This document shows positions 33,681 to 45,866 of a stretch of DNA of 64,000 nt, piece by piece. Under the pieces are notes generated by a model. That model was not told the DNA's origin and made no database searches. It was given only the letters and a program-made list of their open reading frames with translations. Both the position numbers and the translations under genes were made by a program. The stretch comes from Batkoa obscura (taxonomy: Eukaryota > Entomophthoromycota > Entomophthoromycetes > Entomophthorales > Batkoaceae), in assembly GCA_030770535.1 (NCBI GenBank), contig JASVEC010000008.1, positions 310,001 through 374,000 of the forward strand, in the 5' to 3' direction. Position 1 is the stretch's first letter. Every line of letters starts with the position of its first letter.

Positions 33681-35668
33681 TTAATAATATTAATAGTAAT
33701 AATAATAACATTAATAATAATAATAAAAGATCTTACCTTTTCTTCTTTATTTATTAATTCTTGAAAGATTTTATCTGATAATAAATTAATATCATCACTA
33801 GCAAAAGAACGCATTAATCCTCCTCCACCAATAATTTCATTTTTGTATTCATTATGATTATTTAACCAAGCTAAATCATCTTCATCTGATTCACTTTCTC
33901 TTTCATCATAGTATTGTTTCTATTAAAATTATTATTAATAAATATTTAAAATATAAAATATATTTAATATATTAAATTAAACTTACACTTAAATCTTCAT
34001 CATCAAAACTAGATCTATCAATATCAATATATTCTGATGAATAATCTAAATTAGTATGTTGATTAATAATATAATTCTCATCATCTTCATTATCTTCATT
34101 ATCTTCATTATCTTCATTATCTTCATCTTCATTATTAATATTATTTAAATTTAAAACATTTTCATTTTCATTTTCATCTTCATCTTCATTATCTTCATCA
34201 TAATCATAATCATTCATTGCATAATGATAATTATTTTGATTAATTAATTGAATTAATTTATTATTATTAAACATAGAATTATTATTATTATTATTATTAT
34301 TTAATTTAATTTCAATTGGAGATAAAATTGTATTATAATAATTATTCCATCCTTGATTTAAAATTAATTGTTTAATATTTTCAATTTCATCAAAATTCAA
34401 TTGTTGATTATTAATTAGAAATTGTTGAATTGTATTACCTAATTGAAGAATATAACCTAAATTACCAATACTAGGAATCTTTTTTTCTCTTTTTATATTA
34501 TTTTCATGTAAATTAATAATTTTCTTAATTAAATGACATTCTTTTAATAAATATTCAATTAATTTAACACCTTGAGATAATTGAGGAATTAATAAATTAT
34601 TTGGTGTTAATTCTAATAATTCCCAATTAAATATTAAATGAATTAATTCAACAAATATAGAATGATAAAAATTATTCCATTTATATTCAAAAAATAAATT
34701 AATTAACCAATCAATTATATTTTCATTAATAAAATGATTTATAATTATTGTATTAAGTTCATAATGATAAGTTATTAATTCTAATTGTAATGGATTAAAT
34801 GTTGATAATTTTTGTTGTTGTTGTTGTTGTTGTTGTTGATTATTATCAGTTTCATTATTATTATTATTATTATTATTTATTACTTCTTTATTTTCTTCCA
34901 TTGTTTTTTCTTTTAATAATGAATTATTTAAACTTAAACTTAATTTTTTTTTATGTGTCTTATTATTATTATTATTTGTCATAGATTGATCATCTGAATT
35001 AATAGATAAAGCTTCTAATAAACTATTTAATCCATTATTATCTATATTATCTATATTATCTTCATCAATATCACTATCTTCTTTATCAAACATAGATTTA
35101 TTCTCATCTAATTCATTTTGATTATTTCCCTTAAATTGTCTATTACTTGGTAATAAAGAACTTGCTAAATTTTGATAATAAAATAAAGCTTTCATTAATT
35201 GAAGATAAATTTCTCCAATTTGAAGTCTTATTTTTCCTAAGGGTATAAAAGTACCTGTTGTATTTGTGATTTCTTTTGGTAAAAACATCTCATATTTAGT
35301 TAATTCTATTAATTCCCTCATATTTGATCCTATTTTTAATACTAAATTTCGATGACATTGCGATAAATTACCTCCAAAGTTACTTGGATTCCATAATAAT
35401 AATTCTTTTAAGATACATAAGGTACAATGAATCGAGGATTTTAGTGAAATCCCATCTCTTAATTTAAGATAACTTAATAATTTATCTATATTAATTTCAT
35501 TTAACATTTCTAGTACTAATTTAGTAGTAGGATGCATAGGTTGTAATTGAGATGGCATAGAATAAGTAATGATATCTAATAAAAATTGTTGTGTATTATT
35601 ATGAACCTAAGATATTATTATATTAATAACTAAAAACAACAAAGCGTATATATATACATATATATATA

Positions 35669-35699
<31 letters not shown>

Positions 35700-36471
35700 T
35701 GTTCATTTCCTTCTGGTTTTAAATTATCCGTTAAAATCTCAGCAAATTTTTCCGCATTAAAACTTTCATTCCCTTCTTTTTCCTCCTCACATGGTGGTTC
35801 AATAGAGCACCAGATTCTTAAAGCTAACTCTGCCATTGCTGGTTCTTCAAAATTATTACATAATAATGGAAAAATAGTATCCCATTTCAATTGAAAAAAA
35901 CTTGGTAAAGAAGGATAATTACTCGTAATAAAATGTGTTGTTACTTTACCAATTCTTCCACTTAGAGATGAATCTAATTTTAAATCTTCTACTCGTGTTA
36001 ATGGTTCAATAAATAACAATTCCATTAATTCAAAGGAACTCAAAATCGATTGGGAAATTGACCAGGCATCGAGGAGGAGGATCTCATGACATAATTCCGT
36101 TGCTAATTCTTGTGTTAATGTAGTATTTAATTTGGTAAATGTGGTTTTATTGAGTTCCTCTTCATTAGCTTCATAAATTATATCTTTTGTTGGTAAGGTA
36201 TACGAATGATTAATAATTATTTTTAAGTTTTCTTTGTTACATAAACTAATAATAAAATTAATTAATAAAATTATAAAATCATCATAATTTGTTTATTAAT
36301 ATTAATTCTATAAGATAAAATAAAATAAACTTACAAAGCTTGTAATTTATTATTAACTTTAACTTCTTGTAAAAAAGTAGGTTGTAATAATAATAATTCA
36401 ATAGCACAATTAGGCTGATTTAATAACAAATCAACATCTGATGTTAAATATTGATTTTGTTCCCAAAACAT
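33348..36471 (-). CDS. SAPS-domain regulatory subunit of PP6/Sit4-type phosphatase
   Basis: SAPS proteins bind the PP6/Sit4 catalytic subunit and direct it in cell-cycle and nutrient signalling. Five exons (36471-36335, 36245-35699, 35606-33987, 33919-33737, 33560-33348) close at 899 aa. The start MFWEQNQYLTSDVDLLL and the segment KVNNKLQALFLCNKENLKII match the N-terminal SAPS repeat, followed by PLTRVEDLKLDSSLSGRIGK, LLWNPSNFGGNLSQCHRNLV and TFIPLGKIRLQIGEIYLQLM, the family's PLG-x-x-RL signature. Low-complexity inserts interrupt the fold region: Asn and Gln runs near 34800-34870 and an Asp-Glu-Asn tract (NEDNEDNEDNED) near 34100. The C-terminus is acidic. Intron 4 (33736-33561) contains a long TAA microsatellite. 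The gene diverges from the zinc-cluster gene at 38019. Confidence 0.9.
33645..33728. repeat. TAA/TTA microsatellite in an intron
   Basis: About 80 bp of near-pure AAT units with occasional TATTAATAG changes, inside the last intron of the SAPS gene. Confidence 0.85.
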
Positions 36472-38018
36472 GTTAGAATCAACTAGATTTTATTGAAAAT
36501 AAATTAAAATTAAGTAGTTAAAAACTTTGGGTTTAAGAGAGTGATAGCAACAGTGATAATTACCTTTATATATATATATATTTAAATTAAATTATAAATG
36601 ATAGTTAATTAACTTTTAAAATATAATAAAAAATCAAAAGATATTGAAAAAAGAATCTACTTTTGTTGTAAGATTTTTTACCAACAACTTTTCATTCTGA
36701 TTTCAAAAATAGGAATTTGGTAAGAACTTCACTATATTTAGTAATTTTTAGAATTTCTAGCACTTTTTTTTAAAAAATTTCGAATAAAAATAACTACCAA
36801 TAAAAAGTATACTAGTTATTGCATTTTATTTGTTATAATAATAAACTCCAATTTTTCAAATTAGATTTTTTAAGCAACTTAATTAATAGCTTCATATTAT
36901 TCATAACTAAGCTCTTTTTTTAAAAATCCCTTCTTCTCTTTTTGAAAAAAAAAACTATTACTACAAATAGAATAATCAATCTTAGCTTTCAACTTATTTA
37001 GTTAATTAGAAGGGAAATATATTAGAGAATGAAAATAAAAGTTAAATTTGATATTTAATTTTTTTTAAAATTGAAACAAAAGCTAATTGGATGCAAGTTG
37101 TAGCATTTAATTGAAAGTTATATTTTTTAATAACCAATTAAATCATATATAGAAATTAATTAAATTCAACGAAAAGTTAAGTCCAATTTAAGCAACTATT
37201 TGTATCTAAATAAAAGAATTTTAAAATATTGAAAATTAAATATTGAAAGTAGTAATCTAAAAAATAAAGTTTTTTTTTTTAAATCTATTGACTTCAATTA
37301 ATTTCATAAGTTTATGAAATCTAATATTGATTTTCAAATTATAACTAATTTATAAAAAATTGTAAAATTTATTTAAATATTAAAGGAGGTATTCTAAAAT
37401 AAATATTAGATAAACAAGTTATTAAGATAATATTTTATAGGAAGCAATGTGCTCAATAGCTAGTATTACTACTTTTGTTATTTTTTTCAATATAAAAAAT
37501 ATTTCAACTTTGAGGATAAAGTATCAATCAAGTTAAATTACTAATTCATCTTTTTAAAAAGTTAGTAAATTTACTAAATAAAATCATCTAAATTTTATTA
37601 GAAATTCTAATTAAACGTAATCAACTTGTTTTATGTATCTATTTTTTATTTTAAAAAAAAGAAAAACTATAATAAATATCTTTAGAATTTAAAATGTTAT
37701 AATGAAAATATATCAAATTCTAGATTTTGCTTTTGTTTGCTGAATTGAAATTAATAGCCCAATTATAATTTCTTTTACTATTTTCCTAACAATTTTTTAA
37801 AAACTGAAACTTGAATGTCTTAGGGAGTCTAATTTTTAATATAAAATAAGAATTTAGAATAATAATTTCTTCTTTATTATTTATCAGGGAGATTAACAAA
37901 AGGAAATTTAGTTAATTCGTCAACAATTATAAAAAGTGAGTAAAAAGGAAGAGTTGAAAACTTATTTCTCTCTTTATAAATTCTAACTTTTAAATATCAA
38001 TTTATTAACTCATTCAAT
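36472..38018. promoter_or_regulatory. divergent intergenic region
   Basis: 1.5 kb of AT-rich DNA between the SAPS gene (minus) and the zinc-cluster gene (plus). It must hold both promoters. A short TA run lies at 36570-36583. No clear factor sites or repeats were seen. Confidence 0.45.
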
Positions 38019-39655
38019 ATGAAATTACGTAAATCTTGTGAACGTTGTTTTAAAGGAAAAAAGAAATGTGATAACTTACAACCCATTTGCAAACGGTGTA
38101 TGAAATTAAACGTTGATTGCGTATATCCATTCACTTATAATCAAAGTTTATGGCAATTAAGTTATAAAAAAGAATTAAAAGAATATGAAGGAAAAGAGTT
38201 AATTGGAATTGAAACAAGGCTTAATGAGTTAGAAGAGAAGTTTAAAAAAGTGATTAAAAAGCCAATGAAATTGGAGCAGATATTGAATGGACTAAAAAAG
38301 GATCCAGAGAGTTATTATGAGCATCTACAAAAGTTATTAGATTATCAAGTGAATTTGAAAAGGGATACCAAGTTTTTAGGTAAGCATTGTTGAATTTTAT
38401 TTTTGGTCAAAAATTCATTAAAACTAATATTCTATCTAGAACATAATGTTTTCTATCGACATCTAGTAACCCTTTATTACAATTTTCAATATGGAATTAC
38501 CTCCATGATATCTCGTAAATTAATTGAAGAACATTTTGAAAAACAAGCATCCGAATCCATTTTATTAAACGCTATTTATGCAACTACATTACCATTAGCT
38601 AATTTTATATCTAATCGACCACCCCCTAGATTAGATTTAAATCCATTTTATAAAAGAGTTAAAATTGCCTTACATGAATTTGATTTATCTCCTACTTTAG
38701 CTAATGTTCATACTCATTTATTAAATTGTATTTTGGAAATGGGAATGGGGAATTTTGAATGGGCTATGATGTCGATTAGTAAGTAGATTCTTTGAATTGT
38801 TTGTATAAAAAACTTGTTAATTGTGTTTTTTTATCTTTTAGGTAATGCTATTAGGTAATTTATTTATTTATTTAAAACTATAGATTAACTTGTTTATTAT
38901 AATGAGATAGAAATTGAGAATTTTAATTTAATTTTTTTATTTAATAGATTAGCACAAACATTAACTTATCATTCGTTAAAAGAAAAGAGAGAATATCGAC
39001 GAAGTCAAAATCCTATAGAAATTGAAGAACCCTCCGATGGGGAAACAGCATGGAGTTTATGTATTGTAGTTGATCGATTATTATGTTGTAATATGAGAAT
39101 GAATCCCAATATTGATTTTAATACTTATTTACCTTGTCCATCTTTAAAAGGCTATAGATTATTAGATCCAGATATGTTTTTAAATAATGTAAGTTTTTGA
39201 TTTTTTTTATTTTATTCTAAGTTAATTAATTAATTGATCAATTTTAGTATTCATCCCATTCGGGTATAACTCATGGAAAAGTAGAAAGTTATTTAATATT
39301 AACAGAGATATTATATGAGTTAACTCAATTAGAAAAAAATTTAAATCCGAATTTAGAATCTTCAAAGATACTAAAAAATTTAATAGAAGGTCAAGCTTTA
39401 ATTGACAAATTAGAGAAATTTGGACAATCTTATTGGATCATCAAAGATACTTATCGACGTCCCAATTTAACAAATATTGACGATTATTTTATCACAAGAA
39501 TTGATATTACTTTATTATTTCATTGTATAACATTACAAGTATCGAGACATTTATCAATAATTTATGATCAATTAGCAAAAAGTATTAAATTAAATTTATC
39601 TATTAAAGAAATTCATTATGGTTCTTCACCTATCTTTCAATCTAAAGTAATGAAT

Positions 39656-39688
<33 letters not shown>

Positions 39689-40144
39689 CAATTACCCAAA
39701 TTTAACTATGAAGATGTATTAAAATTTGATTTAAATTCCAAACAATGTTTTAAGGGTTCAATAGCCTCAGCTGAATGGATCTTACATTTTGTAAAAACAG
39801 TGGAACTTACATGTAATCCAAGCTATAAACCGACTTCCAAACGTAAAGACAAACATCAATTAAATATTAACCATAATCTTTATAAAGGTGTTTATTACAT
39901 ATCTCTTTGTTTTGCCATGGGTTTAAATCATGCAAGGACGGTGTTTTTAACTACAAATTCTTCTGAATATAAAGAAAAAATTGAGTATTGCCAATCAAGG
40001 TTAACTACCTTGGCTAAAATTTGGCCAATGGTCGAATATTTTATGAAAAATGAAACTCAATGTGTACAAGATACCTCATCTTTTGAAAACTCAATGTCCA
40101 CCTCCACAAGTTCCAAATCACCTATTTCGTCCGATTGTTCTTAG
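38019..40144 (+). CDS. Zn2Cys6 zinc-cluster transcription factor 2, with a 13-nt microexon
   Basis: A fungal zinc-cluster regulator. Exons 38019-38379, 38440-38778, 38842-38854, 38948-39188 and 39248-40144 close at 616 aa. The cluster is at the extreme N-terminus: CERCFKGKKKC, DNLQPIC, KRCMKLNVDCVYPF, with canonical C-x2-C-x6-C-x6-C-x2-C-x6-C spacing. A predicted coiled coil follows (IETRLNELEEKFKKVIKKPM). The middle region contains LPLANFISNRPPPRLDLNPF, LEMGMGNFEWAMMSIS, then SNAIRLAQTLTYHSLKEKRE, the typical fungal-specific helix bundle, and ETAWSLCIVVDRLLCCNM. The third exon is only 13 nt (GTAATGCTATTAG) and encodes SNAI plus part of Arg; without it the frame breaks. An Asn run near 39660 is a slippage insert. 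Targets are unknown. Confidence 0.9.
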
Positions 40145-40838
40145 GTTGGATTTTTTTTGGAAATTAAGTTTTTATTTATTCAATTGTTTTTTTTATCTAA
40201 TATTCAAAGTGAAATAAATGACTTTACTATAGGTTCAAGTGATAAAAAAATTTATTAGTTATTTTTGATTTTATAGTCTCTAAAGTTAGAATAAAGTAAA
40301 AGCTTATTGTTTTTTTATTCAAAAAGTTTAATGAATTTTAATACTCAATAGAGCTTAAGAATTAGACAAAATCAAAAAAAATTAAAGACAAACTTATCAT
40401 AAATTTTAATTTAAAAATAACATTTATTTTGCCTAGTCACTCTTTTTAAAAGTTCAATAAAATTGAATTCTAATATTTGTTAGTTATTCTAACTAAAAAT
40501 GAATACTACAACTCGTCCATGCTGAAGATTTTAAAATAATTCATAATCAATATTAACTAATAAAATTAATATGAATAAAAAAATATTAGTTTAATAAATA
40601 AATAGCATAATAATATTGAAATGGACAGCATTAAAAAAATAATATTATTTTTTAATTTAATTATTTAGATTTAGCAACAAACTAGTAGTAAAAAAATTAA
40701 ATTTAGGTTCAATACTTTGTCCAACTTTGAATAATACTCATTAAATATTTTTATTATAAATTTTATTTTTATTTAATATTAATAACATTTATAAAAATTT
40801 CTCAATAAAGTGTTTTTTATTTTTATATAATATATATA
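40145..40838. other. downstream intergenic region
   Basis: AT-rich. Nothing was recognised before the MITE at 40839. Confidence 0.4.
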
Positions 40839-40939
40839 TGAGGATGTATTTTTGTGTTTAAGAATTTTACTAGCAGTTTTTCCACTTAAATAGCGCTTAA
40901 AAAATAGAAAAAGTAATGAAACCAAAAAAAACACCCCCA
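40839..40939. repeat. MITE family 1 copy
   Basis: Reverse-sense copy TGAGGATGT...ACACCCCCA, TA-flanked, just upstream of the transposon nest. Confidence 0.9.
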
Positions 40940-41149
40940 TATAAATAAAACCAACTGTGTAGAATCTTACAAAGTGTTGAAATTTTTTTTGTTATAAAAA
41001 TATAAAAATACCTGAACTAATTTAAATTTTAAGTTTTTAAATTTATAAATCCTTAATATATAATTAGTTAAATTTGAATAAAGCTTAAAGTTAGATAAAA
41101 AGATTTAGTTTAAAAAGCTTATTTTAATTGTTTTATTTTTTAATTTATA

Positions 41150-41250
41150 TAAGGGTGTTTTTTTTGGCTTCATCACTTTTTCTATCTTTTAAGTGCCATT
41201 TAAGCGGAAAAATTGTTAATAAGATTTTCAAACACAAAAATACATCCTTA
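41150..41250. repeat. MITE family 1 copy
   Basis: Forward-sense copy AAGGGTGTT...ACATCCTTA inside copy B, about 50 bp before the gypsy LTR. Confidence 0.85.
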
Positions 41251-41302
41251 TTTAAGAAAAATAATATATAATAAATATTTTAAAATTTTAAAAATAAAGC
41301 AG

Positions 41303-41770
41303 TGTGAAAGTTGATACTTAGTGGCCGAAGTTAAAAGCTACTCTTGCTTAATTAACTTGCCTTGAGTCGAAGGGTCTTAGTTTATATAACTAAGGTAGAC
41401 TTAACTTAATAGAAATAGTATGTAGTAAGCTACAAATTATGTAAAACAAATACAATGGAAGATACTACTATAAAATCTATATCAGATGTTGTCAGAAAGA
41501 CTTAGTGACTTTATTAATGATACGTTATCAGGGAGTAATCCAATTAAAAAAAAACCTGGAGTTATCATATTGAAGAATCTCTTTTATACTCCAATAAATA
41601 TGGATATTAATACGAGAGGATGTTATTCCTTGCAATATGAAGTTAGAAATTCTCGCAGCAAATCAAAATAAGGGACTCTGACTTGATTGTATTTGAACTT
41701 GAGAACACAGCAACTTAAGTGATTGTTGCGTTATAATCAATCCGAGAGCTAAATAAAGCAATATTTCACA
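41303..41770 (-). repeat. 3' LTR of the gypsy element
   Basis: Starts TGTGAAAG and ends TTTCACA as written. It is indistinguishable by eye from the LTR at 48487. Confidence 0.95.
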
Positions 41771-41856
41771 TTTCCCTCCCTATGATTTGATGTAGTGAAT
41801 TTTTATGATTTACTTACCAAGAGCAATTTGACTAGTTACGAATTGTACTCATTGAA

Positions 41857-44800
41857 TCACATTGCTGATTTGAGAAACTTGGCATGGACTCGATTATAAA
41901 TGACGCTTGTTCCTTTATGTTTAATCGAATAGCTATCATACAAGTGTTTATGTATGATTTCATATGGTCCGTCCCATTTCAGTGCCAGTTTATTTTTTCT
42001 AGGTTGGTTGTAGGAAGGATACAAATAAACAATATCTCCTACCTTGAAAGTGGCTAGACTAGGAAGTCTGGACATATCTTGCTGATACCTCTTTATCTTC
42101 GAATCTGTTAATGCGTTAAAGGCTTCAACTTGGATAGCTATCAATTTTTTTGTTAGTTTAGCCAAGTATATGTCAGGGCTTATCTCGCCTTGTTTAGCGA
42201 TTAAAGGGGCAAAAGATATGGGGAGCCCAGGGTGTCTCCCATAAAGCATAATAAAAGGAGACTTTTTAGTAATACTGTGTACTGAATATCTATATGCTAA
42301 AATAGCGGAATGTAGATATTCATCCCAACAGCTAGTTTTGTCAAAAGCTAGTTTTCTTAGTATACGTATTAGTGTACCGTTTACTCTCTCAACCATTCCA
42401 TTAGTTTCTGGATGATACGGAGCTGCAGTAGAATGTCTTATGGCCATTAGTCTGGCTAATTTTGGGAGAACTAGATTAACAAAATTGGCAGCATTATCGG
42501 TAAGTATCACCTGTGGGCTTCCATGTCTACAAATAATATCTTCATATATAAATTTAGATATGTGGAAGGAAGTCTGGTTTGGTATTGCTCTAGCTTCAAC
42601 CCACTTAGTTAGATGGTCTATAGCTACAACGATATACTTATTTCCTCTTACTGAAGAAGCTTCACAAAGAGGGCCTATCACATCTATACTTACCGTGTGG
42701 AATGCATGTTTAGGTAAAATAAACTTGTAAGCTGTTACTTTTATCCTACTTTGTTCTCTTTTACAAACATCACAATTATTTATGAAGTCTTCTAAGTCTG
42801 GTATCATTGATTCCCAATAGCAGGAAACTTTCATGGTGTCATATGTTTTTTGGAAGGCTGAATGCCCGCAGATCACATTGTGAAACTGTTGACATGCAGA
42901 TAGCCGCGAAGAAGGCTTAATATACGGAATATATGTTCCTTTAATCTTTTTGTACAATGCATTACTTTTGACAATGATATTCTGGGCATTTTTCTCAAGC
43001 CATTGTTTAAGCTCAGGTTGTTGTTGCGGCCACTTATTTTTATTACCCAATAGGTTGTACAGATCATCATCTATGGGGGTGGCTAGACAGATCCTGGGTA
43101 ACCTACTAAGCCCATCTGCATTTTGGTGATCTTTACCTGGCTTATATACTATATCAAAACTATACGATTGTAGTTTTAGAGCCCACCTAGCTAGACGTCC
43201 TTCAGGATTAGTGATTGAATATAACCACTTTAGGGAAACATGGTCGGTAATAACAGTAAAGTGAGTGCCATAGATATACGGTCTAAATGCCTTTATAGCA
43301 TGAATAATTGCAAGGCATTCCTTCTCTGTCGTAGTGTAATTCCTCTCATGCTTCGATAAGGTTCTAGAGGTATAAGCTATTGGATGCTCGCAGTTGTCAT
43401 CATCCAGTTGACTTAAAACACCTCCAACTGCCGTTAGGCTAGCGTCGGTATACAGGGAGAAGGGCTTTGAGAAATTTGGAAACATCAACACTGGGGCGTT
43501 AAGCAGCTTATCGCGAAGTTCTTCAAAGGCTTGTTGGTGTTCTTCTTTCCATTGAAACTTGACTTCTTTCTTTAACAATTGGAATAGTGGAGTGGCTAAG
43601 TTCGAAAAATCTTTTATAAATCTTCGGTAGTAATTCATTAGTCCGAGGAATACTTGTACTTCTCTCATCGTAGTTGGGGGGAAAAGCTCTTTTACTGCAT
43701 CTAATTTATTAGGAATAGGAGCTAAACCTTTGTCAGAGACCTTGTAGCCTAAAAATTCCAGACTAGTTTGGAAAAATGAGCATTTTTTTGGCTTTAACTT
43801 TAAGTTAGCTTGGCGAAGACGTTCGAATACTGCTTTAAGGTGATTTAGGTGATCCACGAAAGTCTTCGAGAACACATTCAAGTCGTCTAAGTAAATTAGT
43901 ACACATGAGAGCTTAAGATCACCTAGTGTATTATCCATAAGACGTTGGAATGTAGCAGGAGCGTTTGAAAGGCCTTGTGGCATCCTCGTTGGTTGAAATA
44001 GTCCTTCGGAAGTAATCAAAGCGCATTTCTCTTGGTCTTCCGGATCCATTTCTACCTGCCAGTATCCTGAGATTAGATCCATTGCTGAAAAGTATTTTGC
44101 ACCTTGTAAGCGGTCAACAGCATCATCTATTCTGGGTAGTGGATATACATCCTTCTTTGTGATTTTGTTGAGTTTCCTATAGTCCATAACTACTCTATTA
44201 GTTCCATCTTTTTTCTTAACAATCATAAGGGGAGAGGCCCATGGACTATTTGAAGGGATAATCAAACCTAATCTTAAAAGTTTTTGGACTTCTTCTCGTT
44301 CTGCCTTAAGTTCAGACTGAGATTTACGATATGCTTTAGTTGCAACAGGTAGTGAATCACATGTATATACTTTATGTTTAGTATTGCGGGCACAGCCAAT
44401 ATCTTCTTCTGAAGTTGCAAAGACGTCTTTATATTCTTCCAGCAATTTATAAAATTGAAGTTGTTCATCTGGGTTTAGATGTTTAATAGTGTCTTTCTCA
44501 ACAAACAGGGTTTGGTTATTAGGGGCTTCTTCATAAATTTGGAATTCTTCTAGTGTTGCAAATTTACTGAAAGTATTAATCACAATGTTATTTTCTACGT
44601 GGATTGTACCAACCTGTTGACCTCTAGAGATTTTGATATCTTTTTCGGTAATGTTGGCAAGCAGTAGTTTTATAGTCTCATTCATGTTATTACCTAAAAT
44701 CCCGGGCATAGTTAGAGGTTCTAATCTTGAAACACTTTCTATACTGTATATAGATAGATGGAACTCCTTAGGTACCCATAATGAGATTTCGGTGTCTAGT

Positions 44801-45615
44801 ACTACCTGTGATTTAGGCGGTATTAGTAAGTTCTTAGGGGAAATAATGGGGATTCCAGACTGCTTATATGCTATATCTGGATATTGATAAATCACAGATT
44901 CTAATCCGCAGAGAGTAACGTCAACTGATTTATTGTTAGTCCGATAGCTCATTATACGACAGTCAGGAGTTTTGTTGCTTATGTTGTTAATGGTTAGGTT
45001 CCTTGGCTTATTGTAGTACATTGGAATGGATTGATCTAATACTTTTAAGATATTTTGATCGTACAATAATTGGCAACCATGTTTCACAAAGAATTCGGTG
45101 CCTAGGAGGAAGTCGTAACCTTCGCTTTCCAACACTATCGCTGGAAAGGCTAAAGTTAGCTTTCCAAACTTAATAGGGATTGATGAGTATGCTCCTAGTG
45201 CCGTGACGGTTCCGGTTCCGGCTGTACCGAAGGTGTCCGAACAATCTATATCCGGTTTAAAGGGTAATCGTTTTACCAGACGACTCGATATGAAATTGAT
45301 GGGAGCTCCGCTATCTAATATTATACGCACATTTTTTTTGTAAATCGACGCATTAATGTAAGTACAATCGGTGGAGTTGGCTTTGGCATCGAGGTTTACT
45401 AAGAGGATCTGTTTATTTGGATTCTGATATTCTCTAATGATGTTTCTAAATGCAATTGCTAAGTCTGATTCTCCAGTTAGGATTTTGTCTAGAGGAATTG
45501 GGATGGTAACATTAGTTAACCACTGGTGTGTATTATCTAGTTCACTTTGTGTAAGGGACAGTTTGGATAAATCGGATAATTGTGAAATGTAAGGTTTAGC
45601 AATTTCATTTATCAA
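41857..45615 (-). CDS. pol: gypsy Pol region (protease, RT, RNase H, integrase)
   Basis: A long open region of about 1250 codons. In order: aspartic protease with LDSGAPINFISSRLV; reverse transcriptase with RVVMDYRKLNKIT, FQRLMDNTLGDL and the catalytic YLDDLNVFS; RNase H with LYTDASLTAVGGVLS and TTTEKECLAIIHAIK; integrase with an H2C2 zinc module ending NNCDVCKREQ, a catalytic core containing TDNAANF and PYHPETNGMVERVNGT, and a C-terminal segment LKWDGPYEIIHK like the GPY/F module. This order and the RT sequence place it in Ty3/gypsy. It lies downstream of gag, in keeping with the family's habit of making Pol by recoding or from a shared transcript. Confidence 0.95.
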   Translation of the reverse strand: MINEIAKPYISQLSDLSKLSLTQSELDNTHQWLTNVTIPIPLDKILTGESDLAIAFRNIIREYQNPNKQILLVNLDAKANSTDCTYINASIYKKNVRIILDSGAPINFISSRLVKRLPFKPDIDCSDTFGTAGTGTVTALGAYSSIPIKFGKLTLAFPAIVLESEGYDFLLGTEFFVKHGCQLLYDQNILKVLDQSIPMYYNKPRNLTINNISNKTPDCRIMSYRTNNKSVDVTLCGLESVIYQYPDIAYKQSGIPIISPKNLLIPPKSQVVLDTEISLWVPKEFHLSIYSIESVSRLEPLTMPGILGNNMNETIKLLLANITEKDIKISRGQQVGTIHVENNIVINTFSKFATLEEFQIYEEAPNNQTLFVEKDTIKHLNPDEQLQFYKLLEEYKDVFATSEEDIGCARNTKHKVYTCDSLPVATKAYRKSQSELKAEREEVQKLLRLGLIIPSNSPWASPLMIVKKKDGTNRVVMDYRKLNKITKKDVYPLPRIDDAVDRLQGAKYFSAMDLISGYWQVEMDPEDQEKCALITSEGLFQPTRMPQGLSNAPATFQRLMDNTLGDLKLSCVLIYLDDLNVFSKTFVDHLNHLKAVFERLRQANLKLKPKKCSFFQTSLEFLGYKVSDKGLAPIPNKLDAVKELFPPTTMREVQVFLGLMNYYRRFIKDFSNLATPLFQLLKKEVKFQWKEEHQQAFEELRDKLLNAPVLMFPNFSKPFSLYTDASLTAVGGVLSQLDDDNCEHPIAYTSRTLSKHERNYTTTEKECLAIIHAIKAFRPYIYGTHFTVITDHVSLKWLYSITNPEGRLARWALKLQSYSFDIVYKPGKDHQNADGLSRLPRICLATPIDDDLYNLLGNKNKWPQQQPELKQWLEKNAQNIIVKSNALYKKIKGTYIPYIKPSSRLSACQQFHNVICGHSAFQKTYDTMKVSCYWESMIPDLEDFINNCDVCKREQSRIKVTAYKFILPKHAFHTVSIDVIGPLCEASSVRGNKYIVVAIDHLTKWVEARAIPNQTSFHISKFIYEDIICRHGSPQVILTDNAANFVNLVLPKLARLMAIRHSTAAPYHPETNGMVERVNGTLIRILRKLAFDKTSCWDEYLHSAILAYRYSVHSITKKSPFIMLYGRHPGLPISFAPLIAKQGEISPDIYLAKLTKKLIAIQVEAFNALTDSKIKRYQQDMSRLPSLATFKVGDIVYLYPSYNQPRKNKLALKWDGPYEIIHKHLYDSYSIKHKGTSVIYNRVHAKFLKSAM

Positions 45616-45866
45616 GGCAGAATCAGGGGCATTGATAGAGTTATCAGGTGACTTATCAATTCGACGTGGAATGACTTTAGGAATTTCAACGACGGGAACC
45701 TTTTTCTTCTTGGGTCTGCCACGAATTTTGGAAGGTAGTGCTAGGATGAGGGTAGAGGGGTCAAATTTTGAAAGCGTGTTAATTTCGAAGTCTAATTCAG
45801 TGCTTTCATCTGGATCAGGAGGAATTTTTGATTTCGTGGAAGGGGGATCCTCATTTACCCTCCCAC

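Noticed and set aside
41486-41671. 61-aa open frame, repeated at 48670
   Set aside because: It is an incidental frame inside the gypsy LTR and its partner.
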